Notes: generated by a model not told the origin, from the sequence alone. DNA of 64,000 nt from JAXLYE01 sp046351595 (GCA_046351595.1 JAXLYE010000008.1:62001-126000); one strand, 5' to 3'; numbered from the stretch's first letter, positions 32,017 through 41,191 are shown. A program made the numbers and translations.

Positions 32017-32829
32017 TCAAATCGTGGCTATGCGACCCCGAGGAGAAGAAAATCTTTCCGCACCGATATCCCTGATTGGCAAGGGGTTGCAGGGCCTGCG
32101 GAATTTTTTTTTGACTTCGTCCTCGGGTGTTACGTTTCTGACCAGGTTGATGATGCCGAGGAACGAGTTGGCGCCCCACAGCACGCCGCCCGGACCGGTC
32201 ACGACCTCGATCGCCTTGAGCGTCTCCAGCGGCTGCGCGCGCGTGAACTGCGCCGCGTTCAGCGTCGGCTCGAACAGCGACACGCCGTCGCGCAACAGCA
32301 GCGCCGCCTGCGCCGTCCCGCGCACCAGCGGCATGCTCAGGTGCTGGCCCAGGTTGCTGGCGTTGAGCCAGCCCGGGACCGTCTCCAGCACGTGCGACAG
32401 CGTGCGGTAGCCGCGCGCCTGGATCTCGTCGCTGCGGATGACCGTGATGATCGCCGGCGCCTCCTGCACCGTCGTCACCTGCTTGGCCGCCGAGAGCACG
32501 CGGTCCGCGGCGTCGAACTCGCTGCTGCTCGGCTCCTCGGTGCGGCCGCCCTGCTTGTTGGTCTCGACCGGCTCGGGATCCGGCAGCAGCACGTCGAAGC
32601 TCGGCTGCAGCGCGCTCGGCGCGTTGGGGTCGGCGCTGGCCGCTCCCGGACCCGAAGAAGGCGACGATGACGACGACGACGATGACGATGACGACGGAGG
32701 CGGCGAGGCCGGCTGCTGCGCCGCCACGAGCCCCGGGGCCAGCGACAAGAGCGCCGCGGTCGCCGCCGTGACGCGGGCCCGGGCGCGCCCGAGCCGACGC
32801 GCGCGCAGCGTGCTCACCACGGACCTCAC
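32017..32829 (-). pseudogene. TonB-dependent receptor, truncated by the prophage
   Basis: GTG 32829 overlaps the previous stop (GTGA). The product starts with a signal sequence (VTAATAALLSLAPGLVAAQQ), a Ser run of 11 and a Pro/Ser linker, then the receptor plug domain: TTVQEAPAIITVIRSDEIQ, GYRTLSHVLETVPG, ALLLRDGVSLFEP, LKAIEVVTGPGGVLWGANSF, LGIINLV. Homology stops after LGIINLV at about 32,140; the next 38 residues read through unrelated DNA to a stop. The 22-strand barrel is missing, so the protein cannot work as a transporter. The rest presumably lies beyond the prophage's left end. Confidence 0.88.
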
Positions 32830-33857
32830 CACAGACCTCCGATGCGGGGGGACGGAGAGAAGGCGACGCCGGCCATGACCCGCACGGGCGCGGCGCGGGC
32901 GACATCGGACAGCGGGCTGCCGCCGCCCGCCAGCACCAGCTTGAGCCGCTCGGTCGGGTGCAGCATCAGGCTGCCGAGCAGCGACACCGAGGCCTGCGCC
33001 GCGTCGCCGACCAGCGGCACCGTGCCCTGCGCCTCGAAGCTGAGCGACACCACGCGGTGCAGGCGCGCGCCCAGGCCGCCGCCAAAGGTCAGCTCGTGCC
33101 CGACCTCGAGCACGACCTCGCCGCCGCTCGGCGCGGGCCGCCGCGGATCGGTGAGCGTGCTCGTCGGGCGTACGATACTGCCGACGCTGAGGGCGAGGTT
33201 GATGCGCTTCAGCACGACGCCGCCCAAGAGCCGCGGCCGGAACGTCACGCCCTGGTCGCCGAGGAACGCGGTGTTGCCGCCGAGCGGCAGCGTCGCCTCG
33301 AGGATCATCCCGGCCTCGGCCCACTTGCCGGCGTAGAAGCGCGCCTTGGCGCCCAGGTGCGCGTCGCGCGGCCCCGTGGTCTGCAGCGGCAGCGTCTGCC
33401 GCGGCTGCCCCAGGTACAGGCCGCTCGCCGACGGAAACCCGGTCGGGTTCTGGGCGCCGAGCGGCACATAGACGTTGGGCATGCCGAGCGCGTTCGTCTC
33501 GTACACGTTGTAGGCCAGCGGGACGAGCGCCGCGATCGAGAGGAAGTCGGCCAGGCCGAAGGACACGCCGAGGTCCGCGGTGACCTGCTGCTCGATCAGG
33601 TTGTAGGGCTGCGGCGTATTGCCCATCAGCGGATCCGCCAGCGTCACGCGCAGCGGCGACTGCGCCCAGCCGATGGCGGCCGACAGCCCGAGCTCGAAGC
33701 GCTGCGGCGTCTGCGCGCGGTCGATCATCGCCATGCCGTAGCCGTCGAGCGGCTGCGTCACCATCGCGACGTCGAAGCTGCGATCGGCGCGCGCGCCGCC
33801 GCCGGCCCCGAACAGGAGCGCCGCCGCCACCGCGAGTGCCGCGCGCCGCTGCCTCAT
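32826..33857 (-). CDS. Outer-membrane beta-barrel protein
   Basis: The product has 343 residues from ATG 33857, which overlaps the preceding stop (ATGA). A signal peptide (RRAALAVAAALLFGAGGGAR) precedes a mature part starting SFDVAMVTQPLDGYGMAMID, like the barrel domain of myxobacterial OmpA-type and exported proteins. Many alternating-residue strands follow (LEATLPLGGNTAF, NLALSVGSIVRPT, VVSLSFEAQGTVPL), ending in an aromatic C-terminal residue (Trp), typical of outer-membrane barrels. No OmpA domain follows. It is the middle gene of an operon with the lipoprotein and the TonB receptor. Confidence 0.75.
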   Translation of the reverse strand: MRQRRAALAVAAALLFGAGGGARADRSFDVAMVTQPLDGYGMAMIDRAQTPQRFELGLSAAIGWAQSPLRVTLADPLMGNTPQPYNLIEQQVTADLGVSFGLADFLSIAALVPLAYNVYETNALGMPNVYVPLGAQNPTGFPSASGLYLGQPRQTLPLQTTGPRDAHLGAKARFYAGKWAEAGMILEATLPLGGNTAFLGDQGVTFRPRLLGGVVLKRINLALSVGSIVRPTSTLTDPRRPAPSGGEVVLEVGHELTFGGGLGARLHRVVSLSFEAQGTVPLVGDAAQASVSLLGSLMLHPTERLKLVLAGGGSPLSDVARAAPVRVMAGVAFSPSPRIGGLW

Positions 33858-35110
33858 TCGAGCCGCGTGTCCAGGTTGGTGATGACGGTGACGGTGCCGA
33901 CGAAGGTCGTCGGGCCGGCGATGCTCGACGGGTACGGCACGCACGGCGGCTGCGGGCAGGCGAGCTGCGGGTTGCCGATCGCCTGCATGCGGATGGTGCC
34001 GCGCCCGGCCGCCGAGTCGGGCGTGCGCTTGGCCGCGATCACCACACGGCTCGACGGCTGCGTCGGGAACTCGGTGGTCTCGCGGGTGATGAGCAGGCTG
34101 ACGATGTCGTCCGCGGCCCAGGGCACCGTGAAGCTGATGCCGCTGTAGATCTGCGTCGGCGCCATGTCCGTCGGCGGCTTGCCCGACTGATCGTTGTTGT
34201 TGGTCTGGAACGCGAAGAAGCCGTACAGCGTCCCCGACAGCGGCTTGGTGTACTGGTATGGGTTGCCGACGTAGAACGACTGCTGCCGCGTCTCGTCCTT
34301 CTCATCGCGCTTGCCGTCGCGGTTCGAGTCGGTGAGGCCCGAGCGGTAGCTGCGGCACGTCGCCAGGCGCTGCGCGCTCGCCGCCGGATCCGCCGCGTTC
34401 CACGGCGTCACGCGCAACAGGCCGCCCGTGCGCGGATCGCTCAGGTAGTCGCGGTTGCGCTTCACCAGCGCCAACAGCGGCTGGTTCGCCAGCCCGAACG
34501 TCGGCGCCGGCTGCAGCGGCAGCGCGTAGAACGGCATGCCGCGCCAGGCCACCTGGCGCACGCGCCGCTGCGCGGTCAGGTGGATCGCGTCGATCTCCTG
34601 CTGGGTCGAGCCCTCGGGCAGATCCAGCGACGGCTTGGTCACCGAGATCGCGCCGCACTTGAGCGGGTCCGCGGCGGCGTTGGCCTCGCAGTAGGCGTCG
34701 TCCGGGTCGAGCCCGCGGATCATGCACGGGTCGTTCGGATCGACCCCGAGCACGACGTCGAAGCCCGGGAAGTTCAGGAGCTCCTCGTCGCTGTTCTTGG
34801 CGCCGACGTCCGCGACCAGGCGACGCGGCTGCGGGCTTCCGCCCAGCACCGCCCAGATCTCCAGGTGCTCGTTCGGCGGCAGCGGCGGCGGCAAGAGCGG
34901 CGGCATGCCCATCGGGTACTTCGCCGCGAGCTCCGGCGGCGGCGCCTGCAGGATCGGCGGCACCGGCGAGGCCAGGTAGATGAACGGCCAGGGCACGTTC
35001 AGGACCACCAGCGAGCCCCGGAACACGTCGCAGCTCCCGCACAGGAGCGCAGACAGGAGGCCGAGCGCTCTCCCTACATACCGGCCCAGGCGCGCAGAGC
35101 AGAGACCCAC
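33854..35110 (-). CDS. Predicted outer-membrane lipoprotein, unknown function
   Basis: The product has about 418 residues from GTG 35110; the start is chosen to leave a basic n-region before LGLLSALLCGSC, a good lipobox. The mature part contains AVLGGSPQPRRLVADVG, FDVVLGVDPNDPCMIRG, a Ca-binding-like TDSNRDGKRDEKDE loop, and FVGTVTVITNLDTRLE at the end. It has no recognised catalytic domain. It is the first gene of a three-gene operon with a barrel and a TonB receptor, so it may bind a substrate or partner at the cell surface. Confidence 0.7.
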   Translation of the reverse strand: MGLCSARLGRYVGRALGLLSALLCGSCDVFRGSLVVLNVPWPFIYLASPVPPILQAPPPELAAKYPMGMPPLLPPPLPPNEHLEIWAVLGGSPQPRRLVADVGAKNSDEELLNFPGFDVVLGVDPNDPCMIRGLDPDDAYCEANAAADPLKCGAISVTKPSLDLPEGSTQQEIDAIHLTAQRRVRQVAWRGMPFYALPLQPAPTFGLANQPLLALVKRNRDYLSDPRTGGLLRVTPWNAADPAASAQRLATCRSYRSGLTDSNRDGKRDEKDETRQQSFYVGNPYQYTKPLSGTLYGFFAFQTNNNDQSGKPPTDMAPTQIYSGISFTVPWAADDIVSLLITRETTEFPTQPSSRVVIAAKRTPDSAAGRGTIRMQAIGNPQLACPQPPCVPYPSSIAGPTTFVGTVTVITNLDTRLE

Positions 35111-35203
35111 CCCTCGACCGTATCGAGCGCGCCGCTCTGCTGTCAATGAGCAGGGCGCGGCCGAGAGGGCGAGCACCGGCCCACCGGCAGCCGGCGACGC
35201 CCG

Positions 35204-35252
35204 TCCGCTAAAACGGACGCAAGGACGCTTTAGCGGATAAGATCCGCTAAAG
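35204..35252. promoter_or_regulatory. Triple TCCGCTAAA repeats upstream of the TonB operon
   Basis: The nonamer TCCGCTAAA occurs at 35204-35212, inverted as TTTAGCGGA at 35229-35237, and again direct at 35243-35251. The second and third copies form a palindrome around TAAGA; the first and second form an inverted pair 16 bases apart. This is the AT-richest part of the gap before the operon start at 35110 (minus strand). It looks like an operator for a dimeric repressor, plausibly nutrient-responsive given the TonB receptor, or else a terminator of the gene ending at 35273. Confidence 0.6.
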
Positions 35253-35272
35253 CAGACGCTGGATCGGCGGGC

Positions 35273-35950
35273 TCAGTGCGACAGGAGGTCGTGGCCGTTG
35301 AGCAGCATGTCGACGGGCGCGCCGATCTGGGCCAGGTCGCTGTCACCGAGCGAGAGCGGGCTGACCATCTCGGGCAGGGGGTGGACGACGCCGTGCTGCA
35401 TCGACAGCGACCGCATGACCCGATCCCAGGACAGCGCCTCGCTGGACGCCGCGGCCAGGCTCGTCGGCTCGGGACGCACCGCCAGCACGTCGTGCCCGTC
35501 GTCGCCAGAAGGAGACTGAGCGGACGGCGCGGGCGGGCCCGAGCCAGGGCCGTTGCCCGCGGTGCCGGTCGCGGTCAGCGGGGGGGCGTGGATCGCGCCG
35601 CTCGGCTCGGGACCGGGGGCCGGGCCGCCGCGGGCGCGCCAGGCCGCGTGCAGGGCGGCGCGGCGCAGACGGTCGCACGCGGTCAGCAGGTACTTGGCGG
35701 TGGCTCGCCCGAGCGGCAGGCTGATCTCGACCACCTGGGCGTCGCTGCCGCCGCGGTGCTCGTCGAGGACCGCGGCGACGATGGCGGCGATCTGCTCGCC
35801 CGCGCGATCGCGCTCGAGCTGCTTCTCCACCGGGATCGCCGAGGCGTGGGGGACGTGCTCCATCGCCGCAAGCTCGGCGCCAAGACGCTGCCAGCGCGCG
35901 AGCGTCAACGACAACAGGAAGCGTTTGGGTTGGGCGTTGACTGCGCTCAT
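35273..35950 (-). CDS. Hypothetical protein
   Basis: The product has 225 residues from ATG 35950. The N-terminal half is helical (RFLLSLTLARWQRLGAELAA, then AGEQIAAIVAAVLDE), followed by a Pro/Gly/Ala-rich linker (about residues 115-160) and a short C-terminal part with ALSWDRVMRSLSMQHG. No signal peptide or membrane segment. I do not recognise the family. Confidence 0.55.
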   Translation of the reverse strand: MSAVNAQPKRFLLSLTLARWQRLGAELAAMEHVPHASAIPVEKQLERDRAGEQIAAIVAAVLDEHRGGSDAQVVEISLPLGRATAKYLLTACDRLRRAALHAAWRARGGPAPGPEPSGAIHAPPLTATGTAGNGPGSGPPAPSAQSPSGDDGHDVLAVRPEPTSLAAASSEALSWDRVMRSLSMQHGVVHPLPEMVSPLSLGDSDLAQIGAPVDMLLNGHDLLSH

Positions 35951-36099
35951 GAATCGGAGTTTAGCCCGCACCCGCGCGGCGAGCGTGACGATTTGTCATC
36001 GATCTGAATACAGCCCGGGGACAGCGGCCGGTGCAGCGGCGCGCAGCGACGGGCCGCTCCTGTGCGGTAATGGGCAGCAAGGGGCATCGGCGGCTGGCG

Positions 36100-37074
36100 T
36101 CAGGCGGAGCCGGCCGCGGTCAGATCGTCCGCCGCCTCTTCGAGCGCGCCCCAGCGCACCCCGCGATCGCTGATCACCACATCGCTGACGTCGGCCCGCA
36201 GCGCCACGCGGTAGAGGATCATGGCGCCCGCGTAGATGACGTCGGCGCGGCGCGCGTCGAGGCCGGGGAGGGCGCGGCGCTCGGCCACGCTCAGGCCGCC
36301 CAGGCGCTCGACGAGCTCGGCCAGGCCCGCGACCGGCAGGCGCATGCCGTCGATGCGGGCGCTGTCGTAGGTTTCCAGGCCCAGGTGCAGCGCGGCCGCG
36401 GTCGTGGCGGTGCCGGCCAGCGCCACCAGCTCGCCTTGGGGCTGCGGCAGCCCCTCGAGCGCCTTGTCGATCGTGGCGATCAGGGCCTCGCGCTCGGCGG
36501 CGGTCGGCGGGTCGCTGCGCAGCAGGCGCTCGGTCAGCCGCACCGAGCCGATCGGCACGCTGGCGAAGCGCTCGGGCCGGTCGGCTGATCCCGGGGGCAG
36601 TCCCGGAGCCTGCCCCTCGGCGTGCGGCGTACCGACGATGAGCTCGGTCGAGCCGCCGCCGATGTCGAGCACCGAGCGGCGCATCCCGACCGGCAGCGGC
36701 AGGCTGGCCGCCACCGAGCGGAACGACAGCCGCGCCTCTTCATCGCCCGAGATCACGCGCAGCGGCACCCCGGCGGCGGCGGCGCGGGCCAGGAACTCGG
36801 CGCCGTTCGCGGCGGCGCGCAGCGACTCGGTGCCGATCGCGAGGATGCGCGCGGCGCCGAGCTCGAGCGCCCGCTCGCGCTGCGCCAAAAGCGCCGCCAG
36901 CGTGCGCGCCATGGCCGCCTCCTGCAGCTGTCCGGTGCGATCCAGATCCTGACCGAGCCGCGGCATCTCGAGCACGTCGCGCACCCGGGTCAGCCGGGGC
37001 ACCCGACCGGGCACGAGGTCAGCGACGAGGAGCAGGACGGTGTTGGTGCCGCAGTCGATGGCAGCGAGGCGCAT
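36100..37074 (-). CDS. Ppx/GppA-family phosphatase (exopolyphosphatase)
   Basis: The product has 324 residues, the size of the short two-domain Ppx/GppA form. The actin-like ATPase fold motifs are clear: AAIDCGTNTVLLLVAD at the N-terminus, then ILAIGTESLRAAANG, VISGDEEARLSF, and the SVLDIGGGSTELIVG phosphate loop. The family removes terminal phosphate from polyphosphate or converts pppGpp to ppGpp; which one applies here cannot be told. The glycosyltransferase gene lies nine bases upstream on the same strand, so they probably share a transcript. Confidence 0.9.
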   Translation of the reverse strand: MRLAAIDCGTNTVLLLVADLVPGRVPRLTRVRDVLEMPRLGQDLDRTGQLQEAAMARTLAALLAQRERALELGAARILAIGTESLRAAANGAEFLARAAAAGVPLRVISGDEEARLSFRSVAASLPLPVGMRRSVLDIGGGSTELIVGTPHAEGQAPGLPPGSADRPERFASVPIGSVRLTERLLRSDPPTAAEREALIATIDKALEGLPQPQGELVALAGTATTAAALHLGLETYDSARIDGMRLPVAGLAELVERLGGLSVAERRALPGLDARRADVIYAGAMILYRVALRADVSDVVISDRGVRWGALEEAADDLTAAGSA

Positions 37075-37083
37075 GGCCGCAAG

Positions 37084-38460
37084 CTACCACGCCCGCCGCG
37101 CCGGCGCCGCCGCCAGCACCTGCTTATAGAAAGCGAGCAGCTGCTCGGCGACCACGGGCCAGGCGAAGCGCGCGGCGGCGACGGCCCGGCAGCGCGCGGC
37201 CAGGCGCTCACCGTCGGCGCCGCGGCGCATCGCCACGAGCTCGGCGGTCGCCGTCGCCAGCGCGTCCGGCCGCGGCTCGACCCAGCGCCCCACCCCCTCC
37301 TCTTCCAGCAGCCGCCACGGCGTCGCCCGCACCGCCACCACCGGCGTGCCCTGCGCCAGCGCCTCGACGACGACGTTGCCGAAGCTCTCCAGGTGCGAGC
37401 ACAGCCACAGCGCGTCCGCGCGCCGCAAGAGCGCATCCTTCTCGTCGCCGACCAGGAGCCCGGTGAGGCGCACCGCCGCGCCGAGCCCCAGCCGCTCGGC
37501 CCGCGCCCGCAGCGCCGCGGCGTAGCCCGCGTCCCGATCCGCCACCGGCCCGGCGATGACCAGCTCCGCCTCGTCGAGGCGGCTGCCCGGCACGCCGCGC
37601 AGCGCGCCCAAAGCCCGCAGCGCGCCCAAGGCGTCGATCGCCAGCTCCAGGTTCTTCACCGGGTGCACCCGCCCGAGCAGCACGAGCAGCGGCCGAGCGC
37701 CCGCCGCCCGCACGCTCGGCGGCGCATCGCGCTCGGGCAGGCGCACGCCGTTGGGGATCACGGCGACGGAGACTCCGGGTCGCAGCCGGCCCTGCGCCTG
37801 CAGCGCCCGCAGCGCCGCGGCCTCCTCCTCAGAAGTTACGTGCCAGCCGGCCACGCCCGCGAGCAGTGGCCCGAGCAGCCGCAGCGCCCGCAGCTTGCGC
37901 GCGGCCCCCCGCCCCTGCTGCAGCGCCTGCGGCAGCAGCGCCCCGCGCGGCGACAGCACCACCTTGCGCCGCAGCAGCCGCGCCAGCGCCAGCGCCAGCA
38001 CGCTCGTCGAGTTCCACAGCGCCGTCACGTGCACGAGCTCGCAGCGCCCGAGCTCGCGCACGAGCTGCGGCACGAGCTCGGGTGCCGTCGCCTCGCCGAG
38101 CCGCCGCCGCGCGTAGAACGTCGGCACGCCGAACTGCTCGGTCCAGCGGCCGCCCAGGCCCGGCAGCCGGCGGCCCGCGCCCGCAGCATCGCTGGTCAGC
38201 ACCCGCACGTCGAGCCCCGCCGCCCGCTGCGCCAGGCACAGCGCGTACAAGGACGCGATCGGCCCGCCATAGCCATGCGCCGGATAAAACGACGGCGCCA
38301 CATGGAGCACGCGCCGCGGCGACGGTCCAAAGGAGACGGGCGTGACGGGGTCGGGGTGATCCTTATCGCCCGCTACCGCGTCCGCCCGTGCGTCGGTCCC
38401 CGCACCCTCCGGCACGCCAACATCCGATCCTGAGCGGCCATGGGGAGCGACCGGGCACAC
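37084..38460 (-). CDS. Family 4-type glycosyltransferase
   Basis: A GT-B fold enzyme that moves a sugar from a nucleotide donor, probably in envelope or exopolysaccharide synthesis. The acceptor domain begins VLHVAPSFYPAHGYGGPIAS. The donor domain has LLVLLGRVHPVKNLELAIDA, LTGLLVGDEKDALLRRADAL and the E-x7-E motif in HLESFGNVVVEALAQGTPVV. The start is uncertain: GTG 38460 is used; GTG 38415 would also leave the conserved part intact. It is divergent from the helicase gene. Confidence 0.88.
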   Translation of the reverse strand: MCPVAPHGRSGSDVGVPEGAGTDARADAVAGDKDHPDPVTPVSFGPSPRRVLHVAPSFYPAHGYGGPIASLYALCLAQRAAGLDVRVLTSDAAGAGRRLPGLGGRWTEQFGVPTFYARRRLGEATAPELVPQLVRELGRCELVHVTALWNSTSVLALALARLLRRKVVLSPRGALLPQALQQGRGAARKLRALRLLGPLLAGVAGWHVTSEEEAAALRALQAQGRLRPGVSVAVIPNGVRLPERDAPPSVRAAGARPLLVLLGRVHPVKNLELAIDALGALRALGALRGVPGSRLDEAELVIAGPVADRDAGYAAALRARAERLGLGAAVRLTGLLVGDEKDALLRRADALWLCSHLESFGNVVVEALAQGTPVVAVRATPWRLLEEEGVGRWVEPRPDALATATAELVAMRRGADGERLAARCRAVAAARFAWPVVAEQLLAFYKQVLAAAPARRAW

Positions 38461-38594
38461 GGTCTGCAGACTGTACCTTTTTTGGGGTTGAGGTTGGGAA
38501 CAAGACCTCGCTATGCTGGTCCCGTATGGCGGTGTCGCGCGCGTCACCTCCAAGCCCCCTGAGCCCCGAGTCCCCACGAGGAGCGCCCCGACGT

Positions 38595-40904
38595 ATGCGG
38601 ACGGAAGATCTGGTCGCCTTCGGGCTGGTGCCGAGCGTGCTTGCGGCCGCGCGGGGCACAGGTCTCGACGAGCTGCTGCCGCTGCAGGAGCAGGCGGTGC
38701 GCGCCGGCGTGCTGCAGTCCGTGGCCGAGATCGGGGAGCGCGGGGAGCGCGGGCAGCCCGGCGCGCCCGGGTTCCTGCTGTCGGGACCGAGCGGCTCGGG
38801 CAAGACCGCGCTCTTCGATCTATGCGCGGCGCACGCGGCGCACAGCGGCCAGCGGGTGCTGCTGGCGCTGCCGACGCGGGCCGCTGCGAGCGCGGCGCTC
38901 GTGCGGCTGCGCGCGGGCTACGGCAGCCTCGGCCTGAGCATCGGCGCGCCGCAGGAGGCCGCGGACGCCGGCGGCGAGGCCGCGCACGAGCCCGAGCGCC
39001 TGGACGTGGCGGTCACGGACTTCTTGACGGCGGCGCGCCTGGCCGCGCCCGATCGCCCCGGCGCCCTGCCCTTCTTGTCGACGGTGGACGTGGCCCTGTT
39101 CGATGCGCTGGAGCGGCCCCTTGCGCCCGCGGCCGGATCGGCGCTGGAGCTCGTGCTGGCCCTGCTCGCGGCCCGCGCGCGCCCGATCCGCTTGCTGCTC
39201 TCCGTCGGTGAGGGCGGTCCTGCGGCGGAGCTTGTGGCCGGGCTCGAGCTGGAGCTCGTGCAGACCTCGGCGCGACCGGGCGAGCTGCGCATCGGCGTGC
39301 TGCTCGACTCGCTGTTCACCTATCGCTCGTCGCGCGAGCTGCTGCCCGCCGGCAGCGCGGCCGAGAGCGCGGCCGAGAGCGCGACCGCGCCGCCGCTCGG
39401 CGAGGAGCGCATCGGCGAGCCGCGGACCGACGAGGTGCCGGCCGCCCTGCGGGCAGCGATCGAGCTGTGCGAGCGCGGCGAGCCGGTCCTGCTGATCGCA
39501 CCGAGCGAGGCCACGGCGCAGCGCTACGCCGAGCAGGCGGCGGCGCTGCTCGCGGCCTCGGGCCCGGCCCCGGCCGCGGCGGCGCTGACCGAGCTCCAGC
39601 GGACCGCGAGCGGCCGCGCCCGCGAGCTGCTGACCCAGACCCTGCGCTACGGCGTCGGGCTGCTGGTGCCGGGCCTGCTGCCGCCGCAGCGGGCCGTGCT
39701 GCGCACCGCGCTGCGCGCGGGCGAGCTGCGCCTCTTGTGCGCGCCGCCGGAGCCCGTCCTCGACGAGGATCTGCGCCTGCGCAACGTGATCGTGGCGTCG
39801 CCGCAGGTGCTGCGCCGGCCCGAGCGCGGCGGCTCGCCGGTGCGGATGGCGCTCGGTCCGGGGGAGCTGCAGCAGCTCGCAGGGCGCTGCGCCCGCGCCA
39901 CGTCGTTCCTCGGCGGCAGCGGCCGCGCCCTGTTCGTGGCGCACGATCGCATGCAGGCCGAAGATCTCAAGCGCGCCCTCTGGTCCCCGGCGCCGGTGTC
40001 GCCGCTGCTGCCGTCGCGGGGCGCGGGGCTGCGCGGCCAGCCGCTGGCCGAGCGGGTGCTCTCGCTGCTCGGGGCCGCGCCGGAGCGGGACCCGCGCGCG
40101 CTGCTCACGCTGCCGCAGGGCGCGGACCGGCCCGAGAGCCCGCCGGCCGTGCGGCGCGCGCTGGACGACGCGATCGATGCGGCGCTGCACGAGCTCGCGC
40201 GGCAGGGGCTCGCGACCGCGGACGAGCCGCCGGTGCTGACGCCGAGCGGCGCGGTTGCGGTGCGGCACGGCCTGGCCGCCCGGAGCGCAGCGCGGCTCGT
40301 GCGCTGGGCCGAGGCCGCGCGCGGCGCGCCGTGGACCGATCTGGAGGCGCTGCTCGTCGTCTCGCTGTACCCCGAGGCCGGTCCGCTGGCGCTCAGCGAG
40401 CCGCTGCCGCTGCACCCCTCGGAGCTCGAGACGCAGGAGCACCCGATCGAGGCGCTGGCGCGGGTCGCGGCCGAGGGCGCCACCGAGCGACCGCTGTTCC
40501 GCTGGCTGGCCGGCCACCAGGCGGCGCTGACGCTGGATCAGATCCGCGCGATCAAGCGCGCGCTCCTGCTCAGCGACTGGGCGGATCGCCACGACGGCGA
40601 GACGATGGAGGCGCGCTACGGCACCTGGCTCGGCACGCTGCAGCGGGCCGCCGCGAGCGCGACGCGCGAGATCGCCGCGCTCACCGAGATCTGCGAGGCG
40701 CGCGGCTGGAGCCAGACCGCGCTGCGCCGCCTCCGTCGCCTGCGCGAGCGCCTGGCCCGGCCCCAGGTGCCGGCGAGCGGGCCGGTTGAGCGGGCGCGCT
40801 CCGTGATCGCGATCCGGGCCGCCCTGCGCGCCGGCGCCGCGCTCACCCCGGCCGGCGCCGCCGAGCACGTCGCGCCGCCCGGGCTGCAGCCGAAGTCGTC
40901 TTAA
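38595..40904 (+). CDS. Ski2/Hel308-like helicase with degenerate DExH motif
   Basis: The product has 769 residues from ATG 38595 (ATG 38526 is also in frame, but the family begins near MRTEDLVAFG, and GAGGAG lies upstream of 38595). Residues 24-40 match the Q-like motif (LDELLPLQEQAV), Walker A is SGPSGSGKT (Lys70), motif Ia is LLALPTRAAAS, and motif VI is QQLAGRCAR. Motif II, expected as DExH, reads FDALERP (Asp170, Ala171). Loss of the catalytic Glu suggests it binds but may not hydrolyse ATP. There is a winged-helix-like and helical C-terminus. Partner unknown. Confidence 0.75.
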   Translation: MRTEDLVAFGLVPSVLAAARGTGLDELLPLQEQAVRAGVLQSVAEIGERGERGQPGAPGFLLSGPSGSGKTALFDLCAAHAAHSGQRVLLALPTRAAASAALVRLRAGYGSLGLSIGAPQEAADAGGEAAHEPERLDVAVTDFLTAARLAAPDRPGALPFLSTVDVALFDALERPLAPAAGSALELVLALLAARARPIRLLLSVGEGGPAAELVAGLELELVQTSARPGELRIGVLLDSLFTYRSSRELLPAGSAAESAAESATAPPLGEERIGEPRTDEVPAALRAAIELCERGEPVLLIAPSEATAQRYAEQAAALLAASGPAPAAAALTELQRTASGRARELLTQTLRYGVGLLVPGLLPPQRAVLRTALRAGELRLLCAPPEPVLDEDLRLRNVIVASPQVLRRPERGGSPVRMALGPGELQQLAGRCARATSFLGGSGRALFVAHDRMQAEDLKRALWSPAPVSPLLPSRGAGLRGQPLAERVLSLLGAAPERDPRALLTLPQGADRPESPPAVRRALDDAIDAALHELARQGLATADEPPVLTPSGAVAVRHGLAARSAARLVRWAEAARGAPWTDLEALLVVSLYPEAGPLALSEPLPLHPSELETQEHPIEALARVAAEGATERPLFRWLAGHQAALTLDQIRAIKRALLLSDWADRHDGETMEARYGTWLGTLQRAAASATREIAALTEICEARGWSQTALRRLRRLRERLARPQVPASGPVERARSVIAIRAALRAGAALTPAGAAEHVAPPGLQPKSS

Positions 40905-40911
40905 TACAGGG

Positions 40912-40936
40912 GGCACCAAGCAAGCAAAATCGACGG
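40912..40936 (+). repeat. 25-bp direct repeat, copy 1
   Basis: Begins GGCACCAAGCAAGCAAAATC and ends GACGG. It lies seven bases after the helicase stop codon and matches copy 2 at 41727 in 24 of 25 bases. Weaker similarity runs on for about 45 bases in both copies. The two flank a stretch lower in GC than its surroundings. Confidence 0.75.
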
Positions 40937-41191
40937 TTCGACGGATGAGGCTGTTATTAGACGGCCTCGACTACATGCTATAAGCCTGCCGCCTCAGCTT
41001 GCTGCCACCTCACGGCTCCGCTCTGCCCAGTATGCGGCAAGCGAGCTGCGAGCATCACGCTGCCGAACCCGCTAAACCGCGCAACGAAGCGCAGGAATCG
41101 GGCGACTGCCGCGGCCTGGCTCTCGCTGAGACTCGAATAGCGCTTCACGGCTCCGCTCCGTGCAAAACCGAATACAGGATGGTCTAGCTGC

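Larger units (their letters stand above)
1..32138 (+). mobile_element. Mu-like prophage (right-hand part)
   Basis: The late region follows phage Mu order closely: TerL, DUF935 portal, protease/scaffold, capsid, gp36, G, gp37, gp38, sheath, tube, gp41 with frameshift, tape measure, N, P, gp45, gp46, gp47, gp48. Nearly all genes run on the + strand with 1-4 bp overlaps. The right boundary is inferred from a TonB receptor gene on the minus strand that loses homology at about 32,130. The + strand reads CGTTTCTGACCA just before clear receptor sequence, which would fit an element ending in CA as Mu-type elements do. The left end, transposase, repressor and the 5-bp target duplication cannot be seen. 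Gene F (gp30) is not found and G has moved to lie between gp36 and gp37. Confidence 0.85.

Noticed and set aside
31888..32140. Exact right end of the prophage with Mu-type transposase sites
   Set aside because: CGTTTCTGACCA next to receptor sequence is suggestive, but the repeated end sites could not be defined by eye and the left end is not in the window.
32958..34148. 396-codon + strand frame opposite the barrel gene
   Set aside because: Gln/Arg/His-rich shadow of the signal-peptide-bearing barrel gene on the minus strand.
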